From Verrucomicrobiota bacterium (GTDB lineage: Bacteria; Verrucomicrobiota; Lentisphaeria; JABSQK01; JAJFLO01), in assembly GCA_021772675.1 (NCBI GenBank), contig JAJFLO010000303.1:1-43539 (forward strand): 43,539 nucleotides of DNA. Reading direction: 5' to 3'. The translations under genes were made by a program, and so were the position numbers. Position 1 is the stretch's first letter. Each line of letters begins with the position of its first letter. Positions 25,281 to 32,686 of this stretch are shown here, piece after piece. Under the pieces are notes generated by a model. The model was not told the origin of the DNA, searched no databases, and saw only the letters and a program-made list of their open reading frames with translations.

Positions 25281-26981
25281 ATGGCTATGCAGAAAAAAAC
25301 AATCTTATTGATTCAACCCTGGATTGAAGACTATTATATGACAAACTGCCGGATTCAACCCATTGGTTTGGCTTATTTGGCAGGAAGTTTGCAGGAAAAA
25401 TTCAGGAATCTTAACATCAAAATCTATGATGCATTGGCTGGTGGCGAAAAACGAACTATTGCCTGGCCCAAAGAATTTTCTTATCTAAAACGATACTATG
25501 GGCATCCAGATTCAAGTCCGTTTTCTCTATTCCATCAATTCTATAGGTTCGGAAAAAGCAGTGATACTATCATTCATGATCTAAAGGACGAAAATCCATT
25601 CCTTATTGGTATTTCATCTCTATTCACTCCTTACTATAGACAGTCATTAGATCTCGCCTCCATATGTAAAACACTTTTTCCCAAGATTCCAATTGTCATG
25701 GGAGGAAGTCATGCCACAATGCATCCACAAACCTTACTGAGACCTTACAAAAAGAAAATCGTTTGTGATTATATCATCCCGGGTGAAGGAGAAGAAAAAC
25801 TAGGTGAATTGGTAGACAATCTTCTTGGAGAAAAACCCTTTTCTGAACTAACACAAGTCGTAACACAGAACGATAAATCCTCTGAGTCCCAATTTCATCT
25901 GGAACCGACGGAAAATTTGATTAATGAAATCAAGAAAAAAACAGATACGCTTAGGAAACTGCCCTGCCCTGCCTTTACAGGCCTAAATCCAGCTGATTAT
26001 ACCTATAATCAAAAATTAATGACGTTTTTGATTACAAGCCGCTCGTGTCCACACCGGTGCACGTTTTGTTCTATTCATTCGGTGTTCGGCACCACGTATG
26101 TAACTCGCACAGCCGAAGCAATATTCTCAGAAATCAAGGAGCGTTATAACCAGGGCATACGTCATTTTGATATAGAAGATGATAACTTTACGGTTAACAA
26201 AAAGGAGATTCATCGACTGTTGGATATGATTATCAATGAGAATTTACCAATAACATTTACGGCAATGAATGGATTAAGTTACATTTCGCTTGACAGGTCG
26301 ATTATCCAAAAAATGAAACTTGCCGGTTTTTCATCATTGAATTTGTCATTAGTCAGTTCGGACAAACTCGTTTTAGAATTCACCGACAGGCCGCATACGG
26401 TTGACAAATTCTTAAATATCTTAGCAATTGCAGAATCACTTGATCTCCGCGTAACCGCGTATTTTATAATGGGAATGCCAAAGCAATCAATTAAAGAAAT
26501 CTGGAATACCCTGCTAACTTTGGCAAAATGCCGCTGTCTCATTGGCGCTTCACCTTTTTATTTTACCCCCGAGTCCCCAATCCACAGACTTGAAAAAAAC
26601 AACCCATCCATTCACCTGGCGTCAGATAAACATGGTGATCCGTATTTTGCTGCACGATTAACTGTAATGGATTTAGAATGTAATGAATTTGACCGTGATG
26701 ATATCTTTACGCTTTTCAAACTGACCCGAGTCTTTAATTATATCAAAAGAGGAATTGATCTGGGATACTCGGAGACTGACATTTTTTTTGAGCCCGCATT
26801 CAATATACTTAATAACGGCTGTTGGTATGCTGAAAATGGAAATGAAAAATATGAGCTCCCATTTTCTAAAAAAGTGGCGAATTTAATTCGAGATTCAAAA
26901 CTGATCATTAAAGGCTATAAACAGCCCTCGTCATTCACCTTAAACTGCCAGGACCGGTTAGGGACACTGCTAACACTATAA
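25281..26981 (+). CDS. B12-binding domain radical SAM protein
   Basis: A 566-aa enzyme with an N-terminal cobalamin-binding-like domain (about residues 1-190) and a radical SAM domain. The first half includes QPIGLAYLAGSLQEKF, IGISSLFTPYYRQSLDLASICK, and GGSHATMHPQ, all typical of this class. The 4Fe-4S ligands are C256, C260 and C263 in SRSCPHRCTFC. Then come FDIEDDNFTVNKKEIHRLLD and YFIMGMPKQSIKEIW, which match the radical SAM barrel. Enzymes of this class methylate or rearrange unreactive carbons, often in lipid, hopanoid or natural-product synthesis. The subfamily and substrate cannot be told. ATG 25281 with AAGG nine bases before it is preferred over the TTG at 25257. It stands alone as a transcription unit after element H. 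Confidence 0.9.
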   Translation: MAMQKKTILLIQPWIEDYYMTNCRIQPIGLAYLAGSLQEKFRNLNIKIYDALAGGEKRTIAWPKEFSYLKRYYGHPDSSPFSLFHQFYRFGKSSDTIIHDLKDENPFLIGISSLFTPYYRQSLDLASICKTLFPKIPIVMGGSHATMHPQTLLRPYKKKIVCDYIIPGEGEEKLGELVDNLLGEKPFSELTQVVTQNDKSSESQFHLEPTENLINEIKKKTDTLRKLPCPAFTGLNPADYTYNQKLMTFLITSRSCPHRCTFCSIHSVFGTTYVTRTAEAIFSEIKERYNQGIRHFDIEDDNFTVNKKEIHRLLDMIINENLPITFTAMNGLSYISLDRSIIQKMKLAGFSSLNLSLVSSDKLVLEFTDRPHTVDKFLNILAIAESLDLRVTAYFIMGMPKQSIKEIWNTLLTLAKCRCLIGASPFYFTPESPIHRLEKNNPSIHLASDKHGDPYFAARLTVMDLECNEFDRDDIFTLFKLTRVFNYIKRGIDLGYSETDIFFEPAFNILNNGCWYAENGNEKYELPFSKKVANLIRDSKLIIKGYKQPSSFTLNCQDRLGTLLTL

Positions 26982-27033
26982 AAAAAAACTCATATCCATG
27001 ATATGTACGCCACCATAAAATGATAATTTTGTT

Positions 27034-27429
27034 ATGAATGAAGATCAAGAGTTTATCAACCATCTACTCGACCTACTCGGCGAACGAGAAAATATCACGT
27101 ACAAACGCATGTTTGGAGGATACGGTTTGTTTTGTGAGAGTGTCATGTTCGGTTTAATATCTGAAAATACGCTTTATCTTAAGGTTGATAGCGAAAATAT
27201 AGAAACTTTTTTAACAGAAGGACTCGAATCGTTTATATATTTCAAAGGAAATAAACCAGTTAAATTATCCTATTATGAAGCTCCAGAGGCCGCATTGGAA
27301 GATCCCGAGGTAATGAAAAGATGGTCGGAGTTATCAATTAATGCCGCATTTCGAACTGCCGCAAAAAAGCGGAAAAAACAAGCAGTCAGTCCGACTTTGG
27401 AAATCGTTGCGAGAAAATCGTCAAATTGA
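27034..27429 (+). CDS. TfoX/Sxy N-terminal domain protein, 3' end replaced by element C2
   Basis: A small protein with the TfoX N-terminal domain: ITYKRMFGGYGLFCESVMFGLISENTLYLKVD is the signature stretch, followed by FKGNKPVKLSYYEAPEAALED. In gamma-proteobacteria TfoX/Sxy works with CRP to switch on competence genes. Stand-alone N-domains are widespread, with unclear roles. The frame is called as 131 aa, but codons from 27382 on (VSPTLEIVARKSSN) lie inside palindromic element C2. The native protein therefore ended near KKRKKQA or continued into sequence now lost. The domain itself is complete at about 100 residues. The next gene, terC, has lost its 5' end at the other side of the same element. 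Confidence 0.82.
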   Translation: MNEDQEFINHLLDLLGERENITYKRMFGGYGLFCESVMFGLISENTLYLKVDSENIETFLTEGLESFIYFKGNKPVKLSYYEAPEAALEDPEVMKRWSELSINAAFRTAAKKRKKQAVSPTLEIVARKSSN

Positions 27430-27549
27430 GAGCATTTTTGTTCAAATTTGAGGAATATATTGCGCCCCGTGGGATCGACGATAATTTGGAAAAAAATGGG
27501 CCAAGAATGCAGTTTTCGCAGTAGATTCCTCCAAAGTCCGACAGACTGC
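27382..27549. repeat. Family C palindromic element, copy C2 (unmatched flanks)
   Basis: 168 bp, in reverse orientation to C1. Right flank TA (27550-27551), left flank AA, so the target duplication is missing. The centre differs from C1 by an extra GC-rich piece, CCCACGGGG when read in the C1 orientation. It joins the 3' end of the TfoX-N gene to the interior of terC. Confidence 0.85.
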
Positions 27550-28396
27550 TAGAACTCGTTCTGGGCATTGATAACATTATAGTCATCAGTATTTTTGTCA
27601 GTAAATTACCTGATTCACTTCGAGATAAAGCACGAATGATGGGCCTTGGATTGGCACTGGTTGCCAGAGTATTCATGTTATTTCTGCTTCTTGCCTTATC
27701 CAATCTAACGGATCCTATTTTCTTAAAACTGTCCGTTCGTGACATTATGCTTGTTACCGGTGGTCTGTTTTTGTTATGGAAAGCGGTTCATGAAATTCAT
27801 GAAACCGTAGAACTCAAAGATGAAGCAGAAGCAAATCAGGCTGTAAATGTCGCAAATGGATTTGTTTCTATCATTATCCAGATTGTTCTGTTAGATATCG
27901 TATTTTCTATTGATTCTGTTATCACCGCGATTGGACTTAGGGCTCACAAATAAATAACTTGGATTTTTCGCATCTTATCTTCACGTCATCTAGGTCCGAT
28001 CCAATTGACGAAAAACATTGAAATATTGCAATATTCCTGCTGCTTTTCGCCATTCAGATCATCCAAACCTGACATAAATCTGAGCGCGAAATTATCCAAG
28101 TTATTTATTTGTGAGCCCTTACTAATCAAATTTGGATTATTATTTCTGCTGTTATGGTTTCATTTTTGTCATTATTAGCATTTGCGAAACCCATTGGAGA
28201 ATTTATTATTTCGAGACCTGCACTAAAAATATTAGCACTATCATTTTTGATTACTATTGGTGTTACCCTTTTCATTGAAGGTCTGCACCAGCATGTTCCT
28301 AAAGGTTATATTTATTTGTCAATGGGATTTGCCTTATTCGTTGAACTGCTGCAAATGCGTCATGATTATAATAAAAAACAGACAATCACTTCATAA
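27550..28396 (+). pseudogene. terC-family membrane protein gene, 5'-truncated and split by element G
   Basis: TerC proteins are integral membrane proteins tied to metal (manganese, tellurite) handling. The remaining frame reads LELVLGIDNIIVISIFVSK, then ALVARVFMLFLLLALSNLTDP, GGLFLLWKAVHEIHE and IVLLDIVFSIDSVITAIGL, with the two conserved acidic GIDN and SIDSV motifs. At 27940 a 179-bp palindromic element interrupts it and creates an early stop. After the element the frame resumes as TNQIWIIISAVMVSFLSLLAFAKPIGEF and runs to HDYNKKQTITS. Deleting the element plus one TTA copy (182 bp) joins the halves in frame. The first 15 or so residues are also missing, replaced by element C2, so the gene has suffered two separate hits. 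The native start was not found. Confidence 0.9.
27940..28118. mobile_element. Palindromic element G inside terC, TTA duplication
   Basis: 179 bp with a perfect terminal inverted repeat of about 25 bp starting GGGCTCACAAATAAATAACT, flanked by TTA at 27937-27939 and 28119-28121. Its central hairpin, GAAATATTGCAATATTCC, is at 28020-28037. The 3-bp T-N-A duplication and short GC-rich tip recall the behaviour of IS5-group insertion sequences, so a transposase of that type elsewhere may move it. Confidence 0.92.
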
Positions 28397-28397
28397 A

Positions 28398-28985
28398 ATG
28401 GCCAGGAAATTACTATCGGTTATTGCCGCTATGATTTTTGTTACGTTGGACCAAAGTTTTGCTCAACCAAACCAAAAAACAGAGATAAAATTTGTCGCAA
28501 AAGTATCTGATGTTCGACTATCATCAACCCTGCTATCTCAAGGGAAAACAAATGATGATATAATTATTGCGACAGTACCATCGATTATGTTTAACCCCAT
28601 TCTGGAATTCAAAGACGTACGTGATGGAAGTAGTCATACAATTCCTGAAATTTCAATTTTGCTACACTATCATAAAAAGTTAATTGAAGGTTCTGTCAAT
28701 GAAATACTTGGGTTTTGGCTAAAAAAAGAGCGGAATCCAAAGAAAGAATTGCTCTCAAATCCCGAACGAATGAATCAAGCAAGAGACTATTATTTAAATA
28801 ATCCAGGTTTGAAGGTCATCGGCATTGTATATCAAAAGAAGACATCATCTGTTCTGATTGATATTGGTGAATTAATATTGGGCTATAGTTTCAAAGTGAA
28901 AAATGGAAAATATTATTTAACTGACAATCCCACTAATGACCTAGAACTTGCCATCATTGAAGCAAGTTTTGCAACTGCCAAATAA
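28398..28985 (+). CDS. Hypothetical secreted protein
   Basis: A 195-aa protein with a clear Sec signal peptide: MARKLLSVIAAMIFVTLDQSFA with probable cleavage after SFA. I do not recognise the mature domain. It looks strand-rich (KTEIKFVAKVSDVRLSS, IIIATVPSIMF, VLIDIGELILGYSFKVKNGKYYL) with a charged helix around FWLKKERNPKKELLSNPERM. It starts directly after the terC stop (1-base gap), so it was probably in the terC transcript. Its stop codon TAA is also the left target duplication of element E1. The next gene is a hybrid kinase with a periplasmic binding domain, so a periplasmic partner role is possible but not shown. Confidence 0.75.
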   Translation: MARKLLSVIAAMIFVTLDQSFAQPNQKTEIKFVAKVSDVRLSSTLLSQGKTNDDIIIATVPSIMFNPILEFKDVRDGSSHTIPEISILLHYHKKLIEGSVNEILGFWLKKERNPKKELLSNPERMNQARDYYLNNPGLKVIGIVYQKKTSSVLIDIGELILGYSFKVKNGKYYLTDNPTNDLELAIIEASFATAK

Positions 28986-29165
28986 ACCTGAATCCGTGAC
29001 GTTAAGTATAAAAAAGGTATTTTACATATTAGCGATCGTTCTGCTATCACAGAATGGCTTTCTTTTAATGCATCTGCTTCGTTATCAAGCTATTGCAGTA
29101 GTTACTACAGCTAAAAATTTGATACCTTACATCTACAGAAAAAGAAAACCATCACGGATTCAGGT
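28986..29165. repeat. Family E palindromic element, copy E1
   Basis: 180 bp, ends ACCTGAATCCGTGA / TCACGGATTCAGGT, flanked by TAA (28983-28985, 29166-29168). Internal sequence matches E2 (39066-39256) but in inverted orientation between the same ends. The open frame spanning it is an artefact. Confidence 0.85.
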
Positions 29166-29212
29166 TAAAGTCAACATTATTATCCACTAATTTTATTTCA
29201 TCAGCTCAAAAA

Positions 29213-31903
29213 ATGATACGCAACTATCCCCATTTTAGCTACTTAAAACGACTAGCCTTTTCCATTTGCGTTTCAATAAAAATCATCAGTACAGGAATAG
29301 GTCAAACGACTCATCCGGATAGCTCCAACGCAGAACTTGATGAGAAGGATCTAGACTGGATCAAGGCTCATCCAGTTATAAACCTTGCCCCTGACCCGGA
29401 TTTTTTGCCCATAGAATATCTGGATAAAAATAGTGAATATATCGGTATGGCTGCAGATTTCATAAAAATACTGGAAAAGAAATTGCCCATAAAGTTCAAC
29501 ATTATTCACTTAAAAAATTGGGAAGAAGTTCTAAGTGAATCGATGGCTCGTAAGGTCGATATGTGGGGAGCAGCAACATCAACACCGCAACGATTGGAAT
29601 ATATGCAGTTTACCGAGTCCTACCTGGAACTGCCTGCAGTTATTCTTGTTCGCAAGAATATAGCTGAATCGCTTACTTTAGAAAACCTTAAGGGAATGAA
29701 GGTTTCGGTAATATCTGGCTACGGCATCCATGATTACTTAAAGGAAAATAATTTTGATATTGAATTGGATGTTGTTCCAGATGTTGGCACCGGGCTATCA
29801 AAAGTTTCATTCGGAATGGTCGATGCCATGATCGTAAATAATGCGATGGCTACATATTATATAGAAAAGATTGGCATTACGAATTTAAGGGTAGCTGGCA
29901 CCAGTGGATATACCTATCGTTGGGGATTTGCAACTCGAAATGATTGGCCGGAACTCAATCAAATTATACAAAAAGGTATAAATATGATTGATGAAGACGA
30001 GAAAAAGATGATTTATTGGAAGTGGGTCGGCCTTAATGTTGACCATTCGATTAATCCAATGAATATCATCGTCCCGATGTCCATTGCATTAACTTTTTTT
30101 GCAATTGTAGGTATTCTTATTTATAATCGCCAACTCAAAAACCAGGTTCGCTTACGAACAAATGAACTGCAAAAGGAACTTACTGAGCGGCGGCGGTATG
30201 AAAAATCACTTGTGGGATATAACGAAATATTGGAAACTATGGCGACAGGGAAATCAATAACAGAGATCTTGTGCAATCTCATTCTTCTAATACAATCTCA
30301 ATACTCCGAAATGATCTGTTCAATCCTTTTGACAGAGAAAAATGAGGAAAAGTTAGTAATCGCTGTGGCACCAGACCTTCCAGTCGCCTACCGAGAATCA
30401 ATACAAGACACCATAACAATTGGACCGAATGAAGGATCCAGTGGCACCGCTGCGTTTATCAATGAATCCGTCATGGTCAGTGATATTTCCACAAGTTCAT
30501 TATGGGAAAAAAATAGGGAGTCAGCACTGCTTCATGGCTTGAAAGCCTGCTGGGCCAGTCCGATCCACAGCAATAAATCCAAGATATTGGGTGTGTTTGA
30601 AGTATACTATAAATCGCCTCGAGAACCATCAAGCGATGAATTGGAACTCATACGATCTGCCGCACACATTGCAGGTCTCGCCATTGAAGGGAAAAAACAC
30701 GGGACCGAATTATTAAACGCAAAAGAGGAAGCGGAAAATGCCAATCAGGCAAAATCTGAATTTTTGGCAAAAATGAGCCATGAACTGAGGACTCCTTTAA
30801 ACGCAATTTTGGGGTTTGGTGAACTATTGCAGGATGGAGGAAAGGATGCCTGTTCTGAACTTCAGTTATCCTATATTCGCCTAATTATTGATGCAGGAAA
30901 CCATCTATTGGAACTCGTTAACGAAATACTGGACCTTGCTCGGGTAGAATCAGGAAAACTAGAGGTATCGTTAAAAAGTATTAATGTCAAATCATCTATT
31001 GACGAGGTATTACTATTGATGCAGCCACTGGCGGAAAATAAAAATATAATCATCAACAACAACCTTTCTAATTTCAATAAATTGTATATAAATGCAGACC
31101 CATTTCGATTCAAACAAGTTATCATTAATTTTATTTCGAATTCGATTAAATATAATAATGATGGCGGTCAGGTCAGCTTGAGTCATGAATTGAAAAATAA
31201 GGGTAAAATTGTTCTCAACATCACAGATACAGGCTTTGGTATTCCCAGTGACAAATTAGATACAATCTTTGAACCATTTAAGCGTCTTGAAAACTCCTGT
31301 TCAGGTATTGAAGGTGCGGGAATCGGACTGGCCATATCAAAACGACTCATAGAATTAATGCATGGAACAATTAGTGTCGAAAGTACAGTAGGAATTGGAA
31401 GTCGTTTTTCATTAGAATTTAATGGTGAAGATATGACCAATTCAACGTCAAAACCCGTATCTCATGCTAAAATACGAAAACCTTCTGAAATTATTGAAGC
31501 AGTAGATTCAGATAAATCTTATGTCGTTCTTTACATTGAAGACAATCCTGTAAATCTCAAACTTGTAAAACTATCGCTGAAACGGATGCAAAATGTTAAG
31601 TTAATATCTGCAACAGACGGTCTTTCCGGATTGGAGACAGCTATAGAGACTTGTCCTGATTTGATTTTATTAGATATAAATTTGCCGAAAATGAATGGAC
31701 TTGATGTGTTTAGAAACCTTCAGAAAAATAAAAAAACCGTGACGATTCCGGTCATTGCATTAAGTGCTGATGCCATGCAAGACGATATTAGCAAAGCCAT
31801 CGAAATGGGATTCCATTCATATTTAACAAAACCGATGAAATTAAAAGTTCTCAAAAATACCATAAATGAAATCTTCAACCAAAAAAATATTGAAGATTCC
31901 TAA
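29213..31903 (+). CDS. BvgS-like hybrid sensor kinase: SBP3-TM-GAF-HisKA-HATPase-REC
   Basis: An 896-aa inner-membrane sensor kinase. After an N-terminal signal/anchor (about residues 9-30) comes a single bacterial solute-binding (type 3) domain (about 45-270): [59 protein letters not shown] membrane segment (about 284-305) leads to a coiled coil and a GAF domain (about 335-500). The kinase has H523 in [16 protein letters not shown], an N-box [16 protein letters not shown] and GAGIGLAIS. The C-terminal receiver carries D821 in [11 protein letters not shown]. BvgS/EvgS kinases use such binding domains to sense periplasmic small molecules. No Hpt domain is present. The TAA stop overlaps the TA flank of element D2; removal of the element leaves the stop unchanged. 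Confidence 0.92.
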   Translation: MIRNYPHFSYLKRLAFSICVSIKIISTGIGQTTHPDSSNAELDEKDLDWIKAHPVINLAPDPDFLPIEYLDKNSEYIGMAADFIKILEKKLPIKFNIIHLKNWEEVLSESMARKVDMWGAATSTPQRLEYMQFTESYLELPAVILVRKNIAESLTLENLKGMKVSVISGYGIHDYLKENNFDIELDVVPDVGTGLSKVSFGMVDAMIVNNAMATYYIEKIGITNLRVAGTSGYTYRWGFATRNDWPELNQIIQKGINMIDEDEKKMIYWKWVGLNVDHSINPMNIIVPMSIALTFFAIVGILIYNRQLKNQVRLRTNELQKELTERRRYEKSLVGYNEILETMATGKSITEILCNLILLIQSQYSEMICSILLTEKNEEKLVIAVAPDLPVAYRESIQDTITIGPNEGSSGTAAFINESVMVSDISTSSLWEKNRESALLHGLKACWASPIHSNKSKILGVFEVYYKSPREPSSDELELIRSAAHIAGLAIEGKKHGTELLNAKEEAENANQAKSEFLAKMSHELRTPLNAILGFGELLQDGGKDACSELQLSYIRLIIDAGNHLLELVNEILDLARVESGKLEVSLKSINVKSSIDEVLLLMQPLAENKNIIINNNLSNFNKLYINADPFRFKQVIINFISNSIKYNNDGGQVSLSHELKNKGKIVLNITDTGFGIPSDKLDTIFEPFKRLENSCSGIEGAGIGLAISKRLIELMHGTISVESTVGIGSRFSLEFNGEDMTNSTSKPVSHAKIRKPSEIIEAVDSDKSYVVLYIEDNPVNLKLVKLSLKRMQNVKLISATDGLSGLETAIETCPDLILLDINLPKMNGLDVFRNLQKNKKTVTIPVIALSADAMQDDISKAIEMGFHSYLTKPMKLKVLKNTINEIFNQKNIEDS

Positions 31904-32101
31904 CCTGATTAATTTATCCGGCTTCTACTGCATGCGCATATCTCATTTCATATAAGCGAGTTATGAAGAACCCTAAGACTTGAAATAGTTTCCACCACGG
32001 CAGATTTGCAACACTATTCCTTCACCTTCGGAACCTACATAACTCATTGATCTAAAGTAAGCTAAGAACTCTCGTAACGAAGTCGCATGAATTAATCAGG
32101 C
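31903..32101. repeat. Family D palindromic element, copy D2 (with 21-bp module)
   Basis: 199 bp, TA flanks (31901-31902, 32102-32103). The 21-bp module is at 31991-32011. Exactly 21 bp longer than D1 and otherwise closely similar. It begins at the stop codon of the BvgS-like kinase. Confidence 0.9.
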
Positions 32102-32103
32102 TA

Positions 32104-32532
32104 AAACGTATCAGACAAAATGTCCTCTCCCCAATATCCGCTGACCAAAATAAACACGAAGCAGACAAAAATATCATTGATTTGTATTCGGTGATCACAT
32201 AGATTAATTCTTACAATATAATAATGAACTGAAGTTTGCCCACTTCTATTGAGCAATGTGCTGAGACTTTGGCTCCAATAAAAGCAAGACGTTTATTTTT
32301 AAGGGGTTTTGCCCTCAAAAAATAGAAGAAAGCTTTTGAAGCATCACAGTATTGCTACTCCTCAAAAACGGGCAATGTTTAGATAATGAATGAACTACCC
32401 CGCCGCAAGCGGTCGGGGTATCGGGAAAAAACCTTTAAATAGGAACGCTGCGAGCAGCGGGGTATTAAACCCAAGGCTACGCAATAATACTCATAAAAAT
32501 CATATCTCCTTAATTCGTTACCAATATTACGA
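32104..32532. other. Gene-free stretch with a GC-rich hairpin
   Basis: No coding frame was supported. 32397-32421 is a strong hairpin, TACCCCGCCGC ... GGTCGGGGTA, followed at about 32445-32470 by related GC-rich sequence (GCTGCGAGCAGCGGGGTAT). Such CCCCGCCGCAAGCGG hairpins are familiar to me from other environmental genomes. It may be a degraded repeat or terminator. Confidence 0.5.
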
Positions 32533-32675
32533 ACCTGCATTATGCATAAACTTTCTATTACAAGTCATCATATCACATAATATCAACGAGTTGTGAATTT
32601 ATTCGGGTTCGAAATAGTTTCCACCACGGCGGATTTACAACACTATTTCTGCACGCGAATGAAATTAATAACTCA
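32533..32675. repeat. Truncated family A element, copy A6 (with 21-bp module)
   Basis: Left end ACCTGCATTATGCATAAACT is present and the central hairpin carries the 21-bp module at 32620-32640, but homology stops near 32675, about 12 bp before the ATG of the CHASE kinase. The right terminal repeat is missing. The element body forms the immediate upstream region of that gene. Confidence 0.75.
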
Positions 32676-32686
32676 ACTCAGTTCTT

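Noticed and set aside
28398-28985. Secreted protein as a second YfiR-like partner for the BvgS-like kinase
   Set aside because: None of the YfiR motifs seen in the 38.4-39.1 kb gene is present; only position suggests partnership.
28948-29190. 80-codon plus-strand frame
   Set aside because: Lies almost wholly inside palindromic element E1.
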